Positions 47,566-56,069 of a DNA stretch of 64,000 nucleotides are shown piece after piece (within the stretch, counting starts at the first letter, position 1; each line of letters begins with the position of its first letter). The position numbers were made by a program, and so were the translations under genes. The notes under the pieces are model-generated. The model saw only the letters and a list, made by a program, of their open reading frames with translations. It was not told the origin of the DNA and did no database searches. The DNA comes from Kovacikia minuta CCNUW1 (GTDB lineage: Bacteria; Cyanobacteriota; Cyanobacteriia; Leptolyngbyales; Leptolyngbyaceae): contig NZ_CP083582.1 of assembly GCF_020091585.1 (NCBI RefSeq), positions 3,100,001 to 3,164,000 on the forward strand, read 5' to 3'.

Positions 47566-47693
47566 GAAAGGATGACTATTTCCTTCTGCGATAACCATTA
47601 AAATTAGAACGAACCTGTCCCTAAAAGATTTTGGCTAAACTCCATCTCACATAAATTTAGATAGGATCGATGGAGTAAGTACATTGATAGTCC

Positions 47694-49154
47694 ATGTTTC
47701 TGGGCATTGATTTAGGGACAGGTTCAGCGAAAGCGCTGTTATTTGCAATCGATGGCACCGTGATTGCTGAAGCGTCCAGTGCTTATCCTGTGCAAGCCCC
47801 CAAGCCTGGGTGGGCTGAAACCGCTCCAGCCGATTGGTGGACTGCTGTAGCAAGCGCCGTTCGAGCCGTTGTTGCTGCCCATGCAGAACAGATACAGGCG
47901 ATCGGACTGTCAGGGCAAATGCATGGCGTCGTTCTAGCTAACCACAAGGGTGAACCCTTGCGACCAGCGATTCTGTGGGCAGATACCCGTTCCAGTACTG
48001 TTTTGGATGCCTATCACACGCTGCCTGCGAACCTGCGATCGTGTCTTGCCAACCCGTTTACCGTAGGAATGGCAGGTCCGTCGCTCCTGTGGGTACAGCA
48101 ACAGGAGCCGGATGTGTATGCAGAGTCCCGCTGGGCACTCCAACCAAAAGATTGGTTGCGCTTGCAGTTGACTGGCGAAGTTGCCACAGAACCATCGGAT
48201 GCGTCTGGAACGCTACTTTACGATGTTCTTTCCGATGATTGGGCATGGGATGTCTTGGAGACATTGGGGTTGCGATCGGACTGGTTGCCAACGCTGATCC
48301 CATCCGACGAAATTGCCGGTTACTTAACAGCCGAAGCGTCCGAACAACTTGGTTTAGCCAAAGGCTTACCGATTGTTGCAGGTGCCGCCGACACCGCTGC
48401 TGCTGCTCTTGGTAGCGGGCTGTTGCAACCCGGTTTAGTGCAACTAACCGTTGGTTCAGGGGCACAAATTGCTACCCCACGTTCTCAACCAGAAGTCGAT
48501 CCCTTTGGGCGAACTCACCTATATCGAACCGCAATTCCTGAGCAATGGTACACCCTTGCGGCGATCCAAAATGCAGGGCTGGCATTGGAATGGGTTCGAA
48601 ACATTTTGGGCATGAGCTGGCAACAGGTGTATGCAGAAGCATTCACGATCGCCCCCGGATGTGAAGGACTGACCTTCTTGCCCTATCTCACAGGTGAACG
48701 AACTCCCTATCTAGACCCTAAACCCTTGGGCACCTGGGTGGGAATGGGGCTGCATCACACCCGATCGCACCTGATGCGGGCAGCTCTGGAAGGTGTTGCC
48801 TTCTCGCTTAAGCAAGGACTGGAAGCCCTTACCGCTACAGGCGTTCGAGTAACAGAATTGCGCCTTGCAGGCGGAGGAACCCTGGAACCAAACTGGAGAC
48901 AACTGCTGGCTGATGTCCTTCAGGTGCCGTTATCTAGTCTCACCTTGTCCGCTGCCTCCGCCCGGGGTGCCGCCATCCTGGCAGGCATGGGCATCGGTAC
49001 CTATGCCACTGCCAGCGCTGCCCCTCAACTTCCAATCAACCCCATCCCGACGCTCCCTGCCCCATTTAATCCTGAATTAGAAACAGCCTGGGAGCGGTAT
49101 CAATCCCTTTATCCTTCCCTCCAACAGTGGAAGGGAGTAGGTGATAGGGGGTAG
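47694..49154 (+). CDS. xylB: FGGY-family carbohydrate kinase, xylulokinase-like
   Basis: 486 residues. FLGIDLGTGSAKALLFAIDG is the phosphate-1 region; GLSGQMHGVVL and PAILWADTRS match xylulokinase; AGAADTAAAALGSGLLQPGL is typical of this subfamily; RLAGGGTLEPNWRQLLADVL and AASARGAAILAGMGIG complete the ATPase fold. The reaction would be ATP-dependent phosphorylation of D-xylulose (or D-ribulose). In cyanobacteria the family is varied; the symbol is tentative. ATG 47694 is preceded by no strong Shine-Dalgarno. The stop is followed by a heptamer array, with the truncated isomerase behind it. Confidence 0.85.
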   Translation: MFLGIDLGTGSAKALLFAIDGTVIAEASSAYPVQAPKPGWAETAPADWWTAVASAVRAVVAAHAEQIQAIGLSGQMHGVVLANHKGEPLRPAILWADTRSSTVLDAYHTLPANLRSCLANPFTVGMAGPSLLWVQQQEPDVYAESRWALQPKDWLRLQLTGEVATEPSDASGTLLYDVLSDDWAWDVLETLGLRSDWLPTLIPSDEIAGYLTAEASEQLGLAKGLPIVAGAADTAAAALGSGLLQPGLVQLTVGSGAQIATPRSQPEVDPFGRTHLYRTAIPEQWYTLAAIQNAGLALEWVRNILGMSWQQVYAEAFTIAPGCEGLTFLPYLTGERTPYLDPKPLGTWVGMGLHHTRSHLMRAALEGVAFSLKQGLEALTATGVRVTELRLAGGGTLEPNWRQLLADVLQVPLSSLTLSAASARGAAILAGMGIGTYATASAAPQLPINPIPTLPAPFNPELETAWERYQSLYPSLQQWKGVGDRG

Positions 49155-49299
49155 GGGGTAGGTTCCAACAACCAATAATCAGCAACCAACGATCAACGAC
49201 AACGACCAATGACCAATAACCGCAATCAGCGATTACCAGGAGACAACGGGAACAGTTACCAATGGCAGCTTTACGGGACACACCCTGCACGACCTGACA

Positions 49300-49830
49300 T
49301 TGAATTATCCTGACGAACTGGTGGGTCAGGGTTGGCGTGGTCCCCACTTTCCGCTGCTGGAAAAGTTCCTGGATGCCTCCCATATGCTTCCGGTTCACCT
49401 GCACGCCGATGATGAAACCGCTGCCCGAATTTACAACCAACCAAATGGTAAAACTGAAGCCTGGCACATTCTTTGGGCAGCCCCAGGGGCAACAATCCTG
49501 GCAGGGTTGAAAGGTGATTTTTCGCGTCAGGAATTGTTTGATGCTTTTGTTGCTGAGGATTACGATGCCGTCATCGATCGCTATCCAATTCAAACCGGAG
49601 ACACGATCTATGTGCCGGGTGGAATTATCCATTCCTTTGGTCCCGATTGCCTGGTATTTGAAGTGCAGCAAACCTCTGATCTGGGTCAGATGGTGATGCC
49701 CTACGATTTGTATGGTCATCCCCATTCCTTAGAACAGTGGCAAGCAAATATTTACGCCACCCTGGACGAACTTCGGAATCACTATCATCCCCGTCCCAAC
49801 CCAGGGCTAAAACTAAACAGTGAACAGTGA
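49300..49830 (+). CDS. N-terminally truncated mannose-6-phosphate isomerase-like cupin
   Basis: 176 residues from TTG 49300. FPLLEKFLDASHMLPVHLHA carries the H-x-H zinc ligands, EAWHIL the Glu, and GDTIYVPGGIIHSFGPDCLV the later His. This is the cupin of type I mannose-6-phosphate isomerase, but the usual opening (an R-x-WGG and G-E-x-W part) is missing. In the same frame, NGSFTGHTLHDLTLNYPDEL precedes TTG, so real coding extends upstream to about 49213, where a stop and a heptamer array (ACCAATA type) interrupt it. The gene looks truncated at its 5' end by repeat expansion or loss. Activity is doubtful. Confidence 0.6.
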   Translation: MNYPDELVGQGWRGPHFPLLEKFLDASHMLPVHLHADDETAARIYNQPNGKTEAWHILWAAPGATILAGLKGDFSRQELFDAFVAEDYDAVIDRYPIQTGDTIYVPGGIIHSFGPDCLVFEVQQTSDLGQMVMPYDLYGHPHSLEQWQANIYATLDELRNHYHPRPNPGLKLNSEQ

Positions 49831-49889
49831 AAAAGATCAAACGAACAACTGATAACCAAAGACTGATAACTGACAACTGATAACTCACA

Positions 49890-49999
49890 TCTTGCACCAT
49901 TCTCAACAAGGGTAGAGAAACCGGGTTTCTAAACCAAATATCAAGGGTTTCACACATTGATTCTCGCAAGAAACCCGGTTTCTGAGACTGGTGCAAGAT
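49890..49999. repeat. MITE-like palindromic element, 11-bp perfect terminal inverted repeats
   Basis: ATCTTGCACCA at 49890-49900 is matched by TGGTGCAAGAT at 49989-49999. Inside lie GAAACCGGGTTTCT and AAGAAACCCGGTTTCT, an internal inverted pair. No coding capacity. A shorter relative sits at 5546-5601. The surrounding gap (49831-50266) also has an ACTGATA heptamer tract near 49855-49885. Confidence 0.78.
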
Positions 50000-50069
50000 C
50001 TCAGCCATTAAGGAACGGAAGCGTTCGTTAAGAAAAAAAGAAACACTAAAGTTGAGAGACATAGCAGTG

Positions 50070-50266
50070 TTTTACAGTGAAGGCAATGCCCTGATAGCAA
50101 AGACCGATTTATCACTGGTGCGTCAGTGCCCGTATCTCAGCCTGGTTCTGGAAGGTCGCGATTAAGCTGTTGGTGAAGTGAGATCCACTAACCCGTTTAG
50201 GAGACTGTATGAGCAGCGCCATCCAGGTCAGGGCAGCTTTTCAACCATGCTAGGGAGGGTGAATCC
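50070..50266 (+). ncRNA. Candidate IS110 bridge RNA region
   Basis: The 5' non-coding part of the IS110 element, GC-balanced and with short inverted segments (AGTGCCCGTATCTC region; GTCAGGGCAGC). In several IS110-type elements the bridge RNA is transcribed from such a region and its loops pair with target and donor DNA. Sequence alone shows only the location; structure and ends are not determined. Confidence 0.3.
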
Positions 50267-51625
50267 ATGCCGTCATCACAGCCTGAACTCTCGATGGTCA
50301 ATCCGAATGCCGCAGGCATTGATCTGGGCGCGGACTACCATTGGGTGAGCGTTCCAGAGGGACGAGACAGTGAATGCGTTCGCCGCTTTGGGTGTTTTAC
50401 CGCTGACCTATATGCGATGGCAGCGTGGCTCAAACAGTGTGGCATTGAGACCGTGGTAATGGAAGCAACCGGAGTGTATTGGATTGCGGTATTTCAGATT
50501 CTCGAAACGCAAGGATTTGAAGTCAAGTTAGTCAATGCTCGACAGGGAAAAACCGTACCGGGACGCAAAAGAGATGTGCTCGACTGTCAATGGTTGCGAC
50601 AACTCCATAGCGATGGGTTACTAGCAGGCTCCTTCCGTCCTGATGACCAAATCTGTGTGCTGCGTAGCTACATTCGCCAGCGCGATACCTTGATCAAGAG
50701 TGCCAGCACTCACATTCAGCGGATGCAAAAAGCCTTGACTCAGATGAATGTACAACTGCACCGGGTGATTAGCGATATCAGCGGCACGACTGGACTTACA
50801 ATCATTCGGGCGATTGTGTCTGGCGAACGAGACTTGCACAAACTCGCAGCACTCAAAGATCGCCGCATTCATGCCAGTACGGATGAGATTGCGGCGGCAT
50901 TGAATGGCGACTACCGCCCGGAACTGGTGTTTGTGCTGCATCAGGAATTACAACTCTACGATGTCTTTGAGACCCAGATTGCCGCCTGTGATGCTGAAAT
51001 TGAAGCGTGCCTCAATCAGTTTGCAGACCGCATTGAAGTTGCCACAAACCCCTTACCTGCTGCCAAACGACGTGGAAAAAAACAACCCGGAAATGCCCCA
51101 AGCTTTGATTTGCGAACGCATTTGTACCGCATCAGTGGCGTGGACTTCACTCAAATTGATGGCTTTGGAGTCCTCACCGTCCTGACGCTGTTGTCTGAGT
51201 TGGGCTTAGACCCGTCAAAATTTCCCTCAGCTAAGCATTTTGCCTCTTGCTTAGGGCTGTGTCCAGGCAGCCGAATCACAGGCGGCAAGCGCAAGAGTTC
51301 GCAGACTCGCCAAGTGGCTAATCGCGTTGCAACGGCGCTACGAATGGCAGCACAGACCTTGGTGCGATCCCATTCTGCCTTGGGTGCATTTCATCGTCGG
51401 ATGCAAGCGCGACTTGGCGCACCCAAAGCAATTACGGCAACGGCTCACAAACTCGCTCGCATCTTCTATCACCTGTGGACTTCCGGCGATGCGTTTGTCG
51501 ATCCAGGCATGGAAACTTATGAGCAGCAGTATCAAGAACGAGTGGTCAAGAACCTTAAGAAAAAGGCGCGGGCGCTCGGATTTGACCTTGTTGCCAAACC
51601 TGCTGCCCCGGAGTGTGTTTCTTAG
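50267..51625 (+). CDS. IS110-family transposase (DEDD recombinase)
   Basis: 452 residues. The N-terminal RuvC-like domain holds D19 (AAGIDLGADYHW), E66 (VVMEATGVYW), D103 and D106 (GRKRDVLDCQWL), the DEDD set. The C-terminal Tnp_20 domain has GFGVLTVLTLLSE and LGLCPGSRITGGKRKSS with the catalytic Ser. The gene is full length and undamaged, so the element may be active. A GGGAGGG Shine-Dalgarno lies about 8 bases before the ATG. It faces cphB, whose stop is 20 bases downstream on the opposite strand. Confidence 0.95.
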   Translation: MPSSQPELSMVNPNAAGIDLGADYHWVSVPEGRDSECVRRFGCFTADLYAMAAWLKQCGIETVVMEATGVYWIAVFQILETQGFEVKLVNARQGKTVPGRKRDVLDCQWLRQLHSDGLLAGSFRPDDQICVLRSYIRQRDTLIKSASTHIQRMQKALTQMNVQLHRVISDISGTTGLTIIRAIVSGERDLHKLAALKDRRIHASTDEIAAALNGDYRPELVFVLHQELQLYDVFETQIAACDAEIEACLNQFADRIEVATNPLPAAKRRGKKQPGNAPSFDLRTHLYRISGVDFTQIDGFGVLTVLTLLSELGLDPSKFPSAKHFASCLGLCPGSRITGGKRKSSQTRQVANRVATALRMAAQTLVRSHSALGAFHRRMQARLGAPKAITATAHKLARIFYHLWTSGDAFVDPGMETYEQQYQERVVKNLKKKARALGFDLVAKPAAPECVS

Positions 51626-51644
51626 GAGATAACTTTAACTTTCT

Positions 51645-52499
51645 CTAACACACACAGGAACGAGTGTTCAAATCAAATCGATAACCGTGGGGCAGGATAT
51701 GTAACTTCACACCACAAAGCGCGAGGGGTTCATCCTTTAGCAGTTCATCGACATTGTTGTGGGTCAGGTTTGCCACATCCACAACCGTTACTGCCCCTTC
51801 CCCAATCACTTCAACTTCGCTGCCATTGACTGCGATCGCGGTATTTTCATCAATCCCAAACCCTAACACGACAGGCTGTTGAGCTGCGGCTGACAGCAAC
51901 CGCCCCAACCGCCCTCGCTGGGCAAAGTGTTGATCAATGATGACGCCAGGCAGAAAACCCATTCCCCGATCCATGCGAGCAACCTCCGGACGGGGATTGG
52001 TTTCCGCTTCTCCTTCCACAATCATGGTGTCTGGCATCATGGCAGCTCCCGCACTGGTGCCAGCAATGACGATACCTTCGGCAAACCGTTGGTGCAAAGC
52101 GGTATCCAGTTCTGTGTCTTTTAACAAATCTGTAATTCGAGCCTGATTCCCCCCGGTAAAAAAGACCCCTGTTGCTTGATTAATGGTTTCGATCGCCTTT
52201 GGGTCGCTGGCATCTTCCCGTTTATCTGTGTCTACCACACGCACGTCTTCCACACCCAATCGACGGAATATATCAATGTATTGTGCGCCTACTTCCCCAG
52301 GCAACCCAGTTGCAACGGTCATGACTGCAACGCGAGCCTGAAGCCCCCCAGCCCGCCGCACAAATTCCCGCAAAATCTTACATTCACCTTCCTTATCTTC
52401 TGCGCCGCCAATGATTACAAGTTGCCCGTGCGTTTCCGGCAAAGCGACACTTTCTGGCACTTCCTCAACGACAGCCCCTTGAGCTTCTTCCCCTGCCAT
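51645..52499 (-). CDS. cphB: Cyanophycinase (S51 family)
   Basis: 284 residues. HGQLVIIGGAEDKEGECKIL opens the fold; the nucleophile is Ser149 in IVIAGTSAGAAMM; FFTGGNQARI and DQHFAQRGRLGRLL are family motifs. It cleaves the storage polymer multi-L-arginyl-poly-L-aspartate to beta-Asp-Arg dipeptides. The synthetase gene cphA, often adjacent in cyanobacteria, is not present in this window. The C terminus (YRFDLNTRSCVC) ends abruptly at the IS110 element, so the last few residues may have been replaced by insertion. Start ATG 52499. Confidence 0.93.
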   Translation of the reverse strand: MAGEEAQGAVVEEVPESVALPETHGQLVIIGGAEDKEGECKILREFVRRAGGLQARVAVMTVATGLPGEVGAQYIDIFRRLGVEDVRVVDTDKREDASDPKAIETINQATGVFFTGGNQARITDLLKDTELDTALHQRFAEGIVIAGTSAGAAMMPDTMIVEGEAETNPRPEVARMDRGMGFLPGVIIDQHFAQRGRLGRLLSAAAQQPVVLGFGIDENTAIAVNGSEVEVIGEGAVTVVDVANLTHNNVDELLKDEPLALCGVKLHILPHGYRFDLNTRSCVC

Positions 52500-52581
52500 A
52501 CTGCCTCCAAAGAGATTCTTTCACTGATATCACTAAAACATGACAATTTAGCTTGTCGAATCGCTCGGTTGGTAGATTCTG

Positions 52582-53959
52582 GTTAGTGTCACGAATTTTT
52601 CGCCATTAGACAGAGAAAAAAGATTCAGTGACAGTAGAGGAACTCCATCGAGAGGGGAGCTTCCCATGACCATAGCCCAACGAGAACAACAAATCCATCG
52701 AGTCAAAGCCGTCAGTTTTCAACCTGAACTGGATGAGGCGTTAGAACAGGCCCTCAGAGAGGCCGTCATCAGTGCCGTCAAAATCACCTTGGAGAGCGCA
52801 CTGAAAGAGGAACTCAAGGCAGAACTAGCCAAAATGGGAGACGATCGACCTCGACGTTCCGGGTATTTTCAACGGAGACTCGATACCCAGTATGGCCAGG
52901 TGAAGGATTTGCGAGTTCCGAAATTACGAGAACGCAACCCAGAACGAGAGTGGCAGATTCTCCAACGTTACCAACGGGGCTTAGGCAACCTGCTCAACTG
53001 GTTGTGTTGTTTGTATGTGATGGGACTGTCGTTGAGAGATTTGCAAGAGGCGCTATATTTTCTCATAGGACATGTGCTTTCCCGCAGTGCTGTGAACCAA
53101 GTCACCCTCCAGATTCAGCAACACTTAGACACTCGTCGCTTAGCCCCGATTGGCAAAACCCCTGCGATATTAATCGTCGATGGGGTGTGGGTAGAGATTC
53201 AATATACCCGAGAAGCGTTTAAGCTAGACCGGGCAGGACATCTGCGACAAAGTCGGCAGGCCGAAGAACGGGTAATTTTGGCAGTTCTAGCCGTCTGGGA
53301 GGATGGGTCTTATGAAATCCTGCATTATGAGATTGCCTCCGACGAAGGAGAAGCAGAGTGGGAGGCCTTGTTTGAGCATTTAATCGCCCGAGGACTGCAA
53401 GCCGATGCGGTGAAATTAGTGGTCAGTGATGGCAGTTTGGGATTGCCCAAGGCGTTGAAAAAGACCTTGCCCCAGGCCCAACAGCAACGCTGTATCACGC
53501 ACAAAATCCGAGGGATTGAGCGCTATTTGAGTTATGAGGATTTGCCGAAAACCGATGAGCAGGAACAACCCCTGAAGCGGGAAGATGCCAAACGGCAGCG
53601 TCGATTTGAAATTGCCTCTGAGGCTTATCAAATCTACAATGCAGAGACTTTGGAGCAGGCAAGGCAACGGTTAGAGCAATTCATCACCAAATGGGAAACA
53701 CAAGAACCCAAAGCCATCCAAGTCTTTCAACGCGATCTAGAGTTGACCCTGACTTTCTATCAATTTGCACCAAACCTGCATCGGCATATTCGCACCACTA
53801 ATCATTTGGAGCGGCTATTTCGAGAATTTCGCACCAAGTCAGATGAAATTGGGGCATTCCCGCATGAAACGAGTTGCCTCACTGTCTTTTTCCTCGTGAT
53901 TGAGCGTGATCATGCCAAACATGACCGTAAAACCGTGGCGAAAAATTCGTGACACTAAC
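52582..53959 (+). mobile_element. IS256-family insertion sequence with intact ends
   Basis: A 1378-base element. Left inverted repeat at 52582-52605 starts GTTAGTGTCACGAATTTTTC and the right one at 53936-53959 is its complement; 24 of 24 bases match. A 7-base direct repeat GATTCTG flanks it (52575-52581 and 53960-53966), the target duplication. Clean ends imply recent insertion. Confidence 0.93.
52666..53952 (+). CDS. IS256-family transposase
   Basis: 428 residues of the mutator type. DDE catalysis is supported by Asp172 (AILIVDGVWVEI), Asp255 (KLVVSDGSLGL) and a Glu in HLERLFREFRTK near residue 393. An intervening helical segment with LPQAQQQRCITHKI is usual. The stop codon TGA lies inside the right inverted repeat, a compact arrangement. 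Full length and undamaged, so likely functional. The start at 52666 follows GAGAGGGGAGC. Confidence 0.95.
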   Translation: MTIAQREQQIHRVKAVSFQPELDEALEQALREAVISAVKITLESALKEELKAELAKMGDDRPRRSGYFQRRLDTQYGQVKDLRVPKLRERNPEREWQILQRYQRGLGNLLNWLCCLYVMGLSLRDLQEALYFLIGHVLSRSAVNQVTLQIQQHLDTRRLAPIGKTPAILIVDGVWVEIQYTREAFKLDRAGHLRQSRQAEERVILAVLAVWEDGSYEILHYEIASDEGEAEWEALFEHLIARGLQADAVKLVVSDGSLGLPKALKKTLPQAQQQRCITHKIRGIERYLSYEDLPKTDEQEQPLKREDAKRQRRFEIASEAYQIYNAETLEQARQRLEQFITKWETQEPKAIQVFQRDLELTLTFYQFAPNLHRHIRTTNHLERLFREFRTKSDEIGAFPHETSCLTVFFLVIERDHAKHDRKTVAKNS

Positions 53960-53984
53960 GATTCTGATACAGAATACAAATATA

Positions 53985-54019
53985 AAGATCCCCGACTTCT
54001 CCGAGAAGCCGGGGATCTT
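53985..54019. repeat. Hairpin repeat (AAGATCCCCG ... CGGGGATCTT)
   Basis: A 35-base near-perfect inverted repeat with an inner CTTCTC/GAGAAG stem, possibly also a transcription terminator for the gene at 54037 on the minus strand. A related structure is at 55411-55477. Confidence 0.7.
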
Positions 54020-54036
54020 CAGGGCTTAGTTGTGAA

Positions 54037-54255
54037 TTAGCGATCGCCTGCACGAACGGAACGTGCTCGTTTCAACAGGTTGGCGAGAAAGGCGTAGGCA
54101 TTCTTTAAAGATAAATGTCTGGGTTTGCCTTGATAAACAATCTGATACTTGTCTGCGTACTCACCGTCTCCATATCCAGAGATTAAATGGCGATGAAAAG
54201 CATCCTCTGCTAGTTTATGAATTTCATCCTTAAAAGCAGTGTTTGAAGGATTCAT
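54037..54255 (-). CDS. Small conserved-looking protein of unknown function
   Basis: 72 residues, cytosolic. FKDEIHKLAEDAFHRHLISG and YADKYQIVYQGKPRHLSLKN give a mixed helix/strand pattern, then a basic C-terminal helix (LANLLKRARSVRAGDR). It has the look of a compact domain but no family name comes to mind. A hairpin follows its stop on the minus strand. It lies between an IS and a MITE-like element in accessory DNA, so it may be either a relic or a live small gene. Confidence 0.6.
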   Translation of the reverse strand: MNPSNTAFKDEIHKLAEDAFHRHLISGYGDGEYADKYQIVYQGKPRHLSLKNAYAFLANLLKRARSVRAGDR

Positions 54256-54437
54256 ATCTGCTTCTCCTATTGCTTTCTATCCTCTCCCTTGTAACCGATT
54301 CTCCCCTTTTTTTCACCTTTCGTGGGGGAGAAAAAAGACTTAAAATTTTGGACTTTGGGTGGAGATTTTAGATTCACAAAAAGACCTGAAGGGCTTTCTA
54401 ACACCTCCCACCCGACCCCTGCCGTCCGGCACCTGCC

Positions 54438-54563
54438 CTGATTGACTGACAAAATTGCTAGAAGGCGCATTCTACTGTAGGGGCAGGTTTTGCCGAAATA
54501 CTGACGGTAAGGCGATAGCAAACTGGCTAAACCTGCCCTTACAGAGATTTGTCAGCCAATCAG
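54438..54563. repeat. MITE-like element with nested inverted repeats
   Basis: Outer arms CTGATTGACTGACAAA (54438-54453) and TTTGTCAGCCAATCAG (54548-54563) match 15 of 16; inner arms CTGTAGGGGCAGGTTT (54475-54490) and AAACCTGCCCTTACAG (54529-54544) match 15 of 16. No coding capacity. It fills most of the 464-base gene-free gap before the stress protein gene. Confidence 0.8.
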
Positions 54564-54719
54564 ATACCTGCCTTTATGATCCCTCAAAAGATTGATTTGC
54601 TAGTTATCCCTTCAGGCTGATGGTAGGAACAAAAACCCCAAGCACAATAGTGATGTTAATAACAAACTTAAGTTCGTCTTTATGCATTGGTCAATTTTGC
54701 AGGGCGAAGGGAGGAAAAA

Positions 54720-55365
54720 ATGGCTTTAGGACATCACAAGCGTGCTGTTGGTACTTTCTCAAGTTACCAGGAAGCGGAATCAGCATTGCGTGAATTGAGA
54801 GATAGCGGTTTTTCAATGGACAGAGTGTCACTGGTTGGTCGGGATGTTGATCGCCATGAGGAGATTGCCCGAGGGAACGCAGGCGATCGTCTAGCAGAAG
54901 GAACCAAACGCGCTGCCCATGATACTCAGGCAGACGAAGGAGCTAAAACAGGAGCGGTGGCAGGCGGCACCCTGGGTGGCTTGACAGGGCTACTGGTTGG
55001 CTTGGGAGTCGCCGCAATTCCTGGCATCGGTCCCATCATGTTAGGAGGAGCAGCCGCAACCGCACTCGCCACAACCCTGGCTGGGGGCGCAATTGGTGCT
55101 GCTGCTGGAGGACTGGTTGGTGGCTTAGTGCGGCTTGGGTATTCCAGAAGACCGGGCACGGGTTTACAGCGATCGGGTTTCCAGGGGTGATTACCTGGTG
55201 ATGGTTGAAGGCTCGGAAGAAGAAATTCATCGCGCTGAATCCATCCTCAATCGTCGGGGAATTCAAGAATGGGGTATTTACGATTCCCCCGATCGGACCA
55301 CCCATCCCGCTGGAGTTCCACCTACGGGCAGCACCTATTCAGGGGACACCACCACCAGACTTTAG
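54720..55365 (+). pseudogene. General stress protein 17M-like membrane protein, frameshifted
   Basis: The first frame gives AVGTFSSYQEAESALRELRD, then GFSMDRVSLVGRDVD, and a Gly/Ala-rich double membrane segment (GGTLGGLTGLLVGLGVAAIP, GGAIGAAAGGLVGGLV). The +1 frame continues GIPEDRARVYSDRVSRGDYL and VEGSEEEIHRAESILNRRGI, the family's C-terminal domain. The break is near 55125-55135 between two Gly-rich parts; intact length would be about 214 residues. In this family the protein responds to general or osmotic stress in many bacteria. ATG 54720 follows AGGGAGGAAAAA. Confidence 0.75.
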
Positions 55366-55410
55366 AAATTACACAGTAATAGCAATGGGCAGGTAACTGG
55401 GTGCAGATAA

Positions 55411-55477
55411 AGATCCCTGGTTTCTGGTTGAATTTGGATTCGATTCACCTGACTGTTTTTCGGGAAACCGGGGATCT
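55411..55477. repeat. Hairpin repeat (AGATCCCTGGTTTCT ... GAAACCGGGGATCT)
   Basis: AGATCCCTGGTTTC at 55411 faces GAAACCGGGGATCT ending at 55477, with about 35 bases between. It shares sequence with the hairpin at 53985 and the GAAACC core of the ATCTTGCA elements. It lies in a 227-base gap. Confidence 0.65.
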
Positions 55478-55592
55478 GAAGCCGATCGCAGTTTCGTCAA
55501 TTACCCTTCGTCCATTGCTAATTACTCAATGCCTTATCAATGCACTCCGCACATGTCAACACAAAACTAACTGAAATTTGAGGGTTAATCCA

Positions 55593-56048
55593 ATGAAGAA
55601 AATTTTTCCCCTACTGCTAGGTAGTGCGTTAGTGGTTGCTTTGGGTGCTTGTGATGCTAAAACAGCATCCAATGCTCCCAACTCTACAGATAACAATGGG
55701 CAAGCTCCTGCAACGAATACGGCTCAAACTAATCAAAATGATGCCAGCAACGACGTTCGCAAAAAGCAAATAGAATCTGACATTCGGGCACGCGAACAGC
55801 GAAATCAGGCCGGTGGCGATCAAATGAAGCGGAATGATGGCGACCTGGAAAGTGAAGTGCGGGGCAAATTGGAAGCAAACATACCCGCCAGTGAACTCAC
55901 TGTAGACTCCAAAGATGGAGCTGTGACTGTCGCAGGTACCGTGCCGACTCAAGAGCAACTCAGCAAGATTCAACCGTTAGCACAGCAAATTAAGGGAGTT
56001 AAATCCGTTGCAGTCAAAGCAACTGTTGCGCCCGCTAAGAATAAGTAA
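55593..56048 (+). CDS. BON-domain lipoprotein
   Basis: 151 residues. MKKIFPLLLGSALVVALGAC is a lipoprotein signal peptide with lipobox LGAC. A polar linker precedes the BON domain (about residues 90-150): DLESEVRGKLEANIPASELT, VDSKDGAVTVAGTVPTQEQL, IKGVKSVAVKATV. BON domains bind membranes and support envelope integrity under osmotic stress. The gene follows the frameshifted stress protein by 228 bases on the same strand, so both may be part of one stress-related set. Confidence 0.88.
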   Translation: MKKIFPLLLGSALVVALGACDAKTASNAPNSTDNNGQAPATNTAQTNQNDASNDVRKKQIESDIRAREQRNQAGGDQMKRNDGDLESEVRGKLEANIPASELTVDSKDGAVTVAGTVPTQEQLSKIQPLAQQIKGVKSVAVKATVAPAKNK

Positions 56049-56069
56049 AGGGAGAGAGTGTAAAGAAGG

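Larger units (their letters stand above)
50070..51640 (+). mobile_element. IS110-family insertion sequence (ends approximate)
   Basis: One DEDD transposase gene with about 200 bases of non-coding DNA before it. IS110 elements lack obvious terminal inverted repeats, so the ends cannot be fixed by eye; the given limits are approximate. The right end falls close to the stop of cphB on the other strand. IS110-family elements carry a structured bridge RNA in a non-coding end, which would be expected at 50060-50266. Confidence 0.75.

Noticed and set aside
54267-54521. 84-codon frame on the minus strand
   Set aside because: It crosses part of the MITE-like element and lacks any motif.
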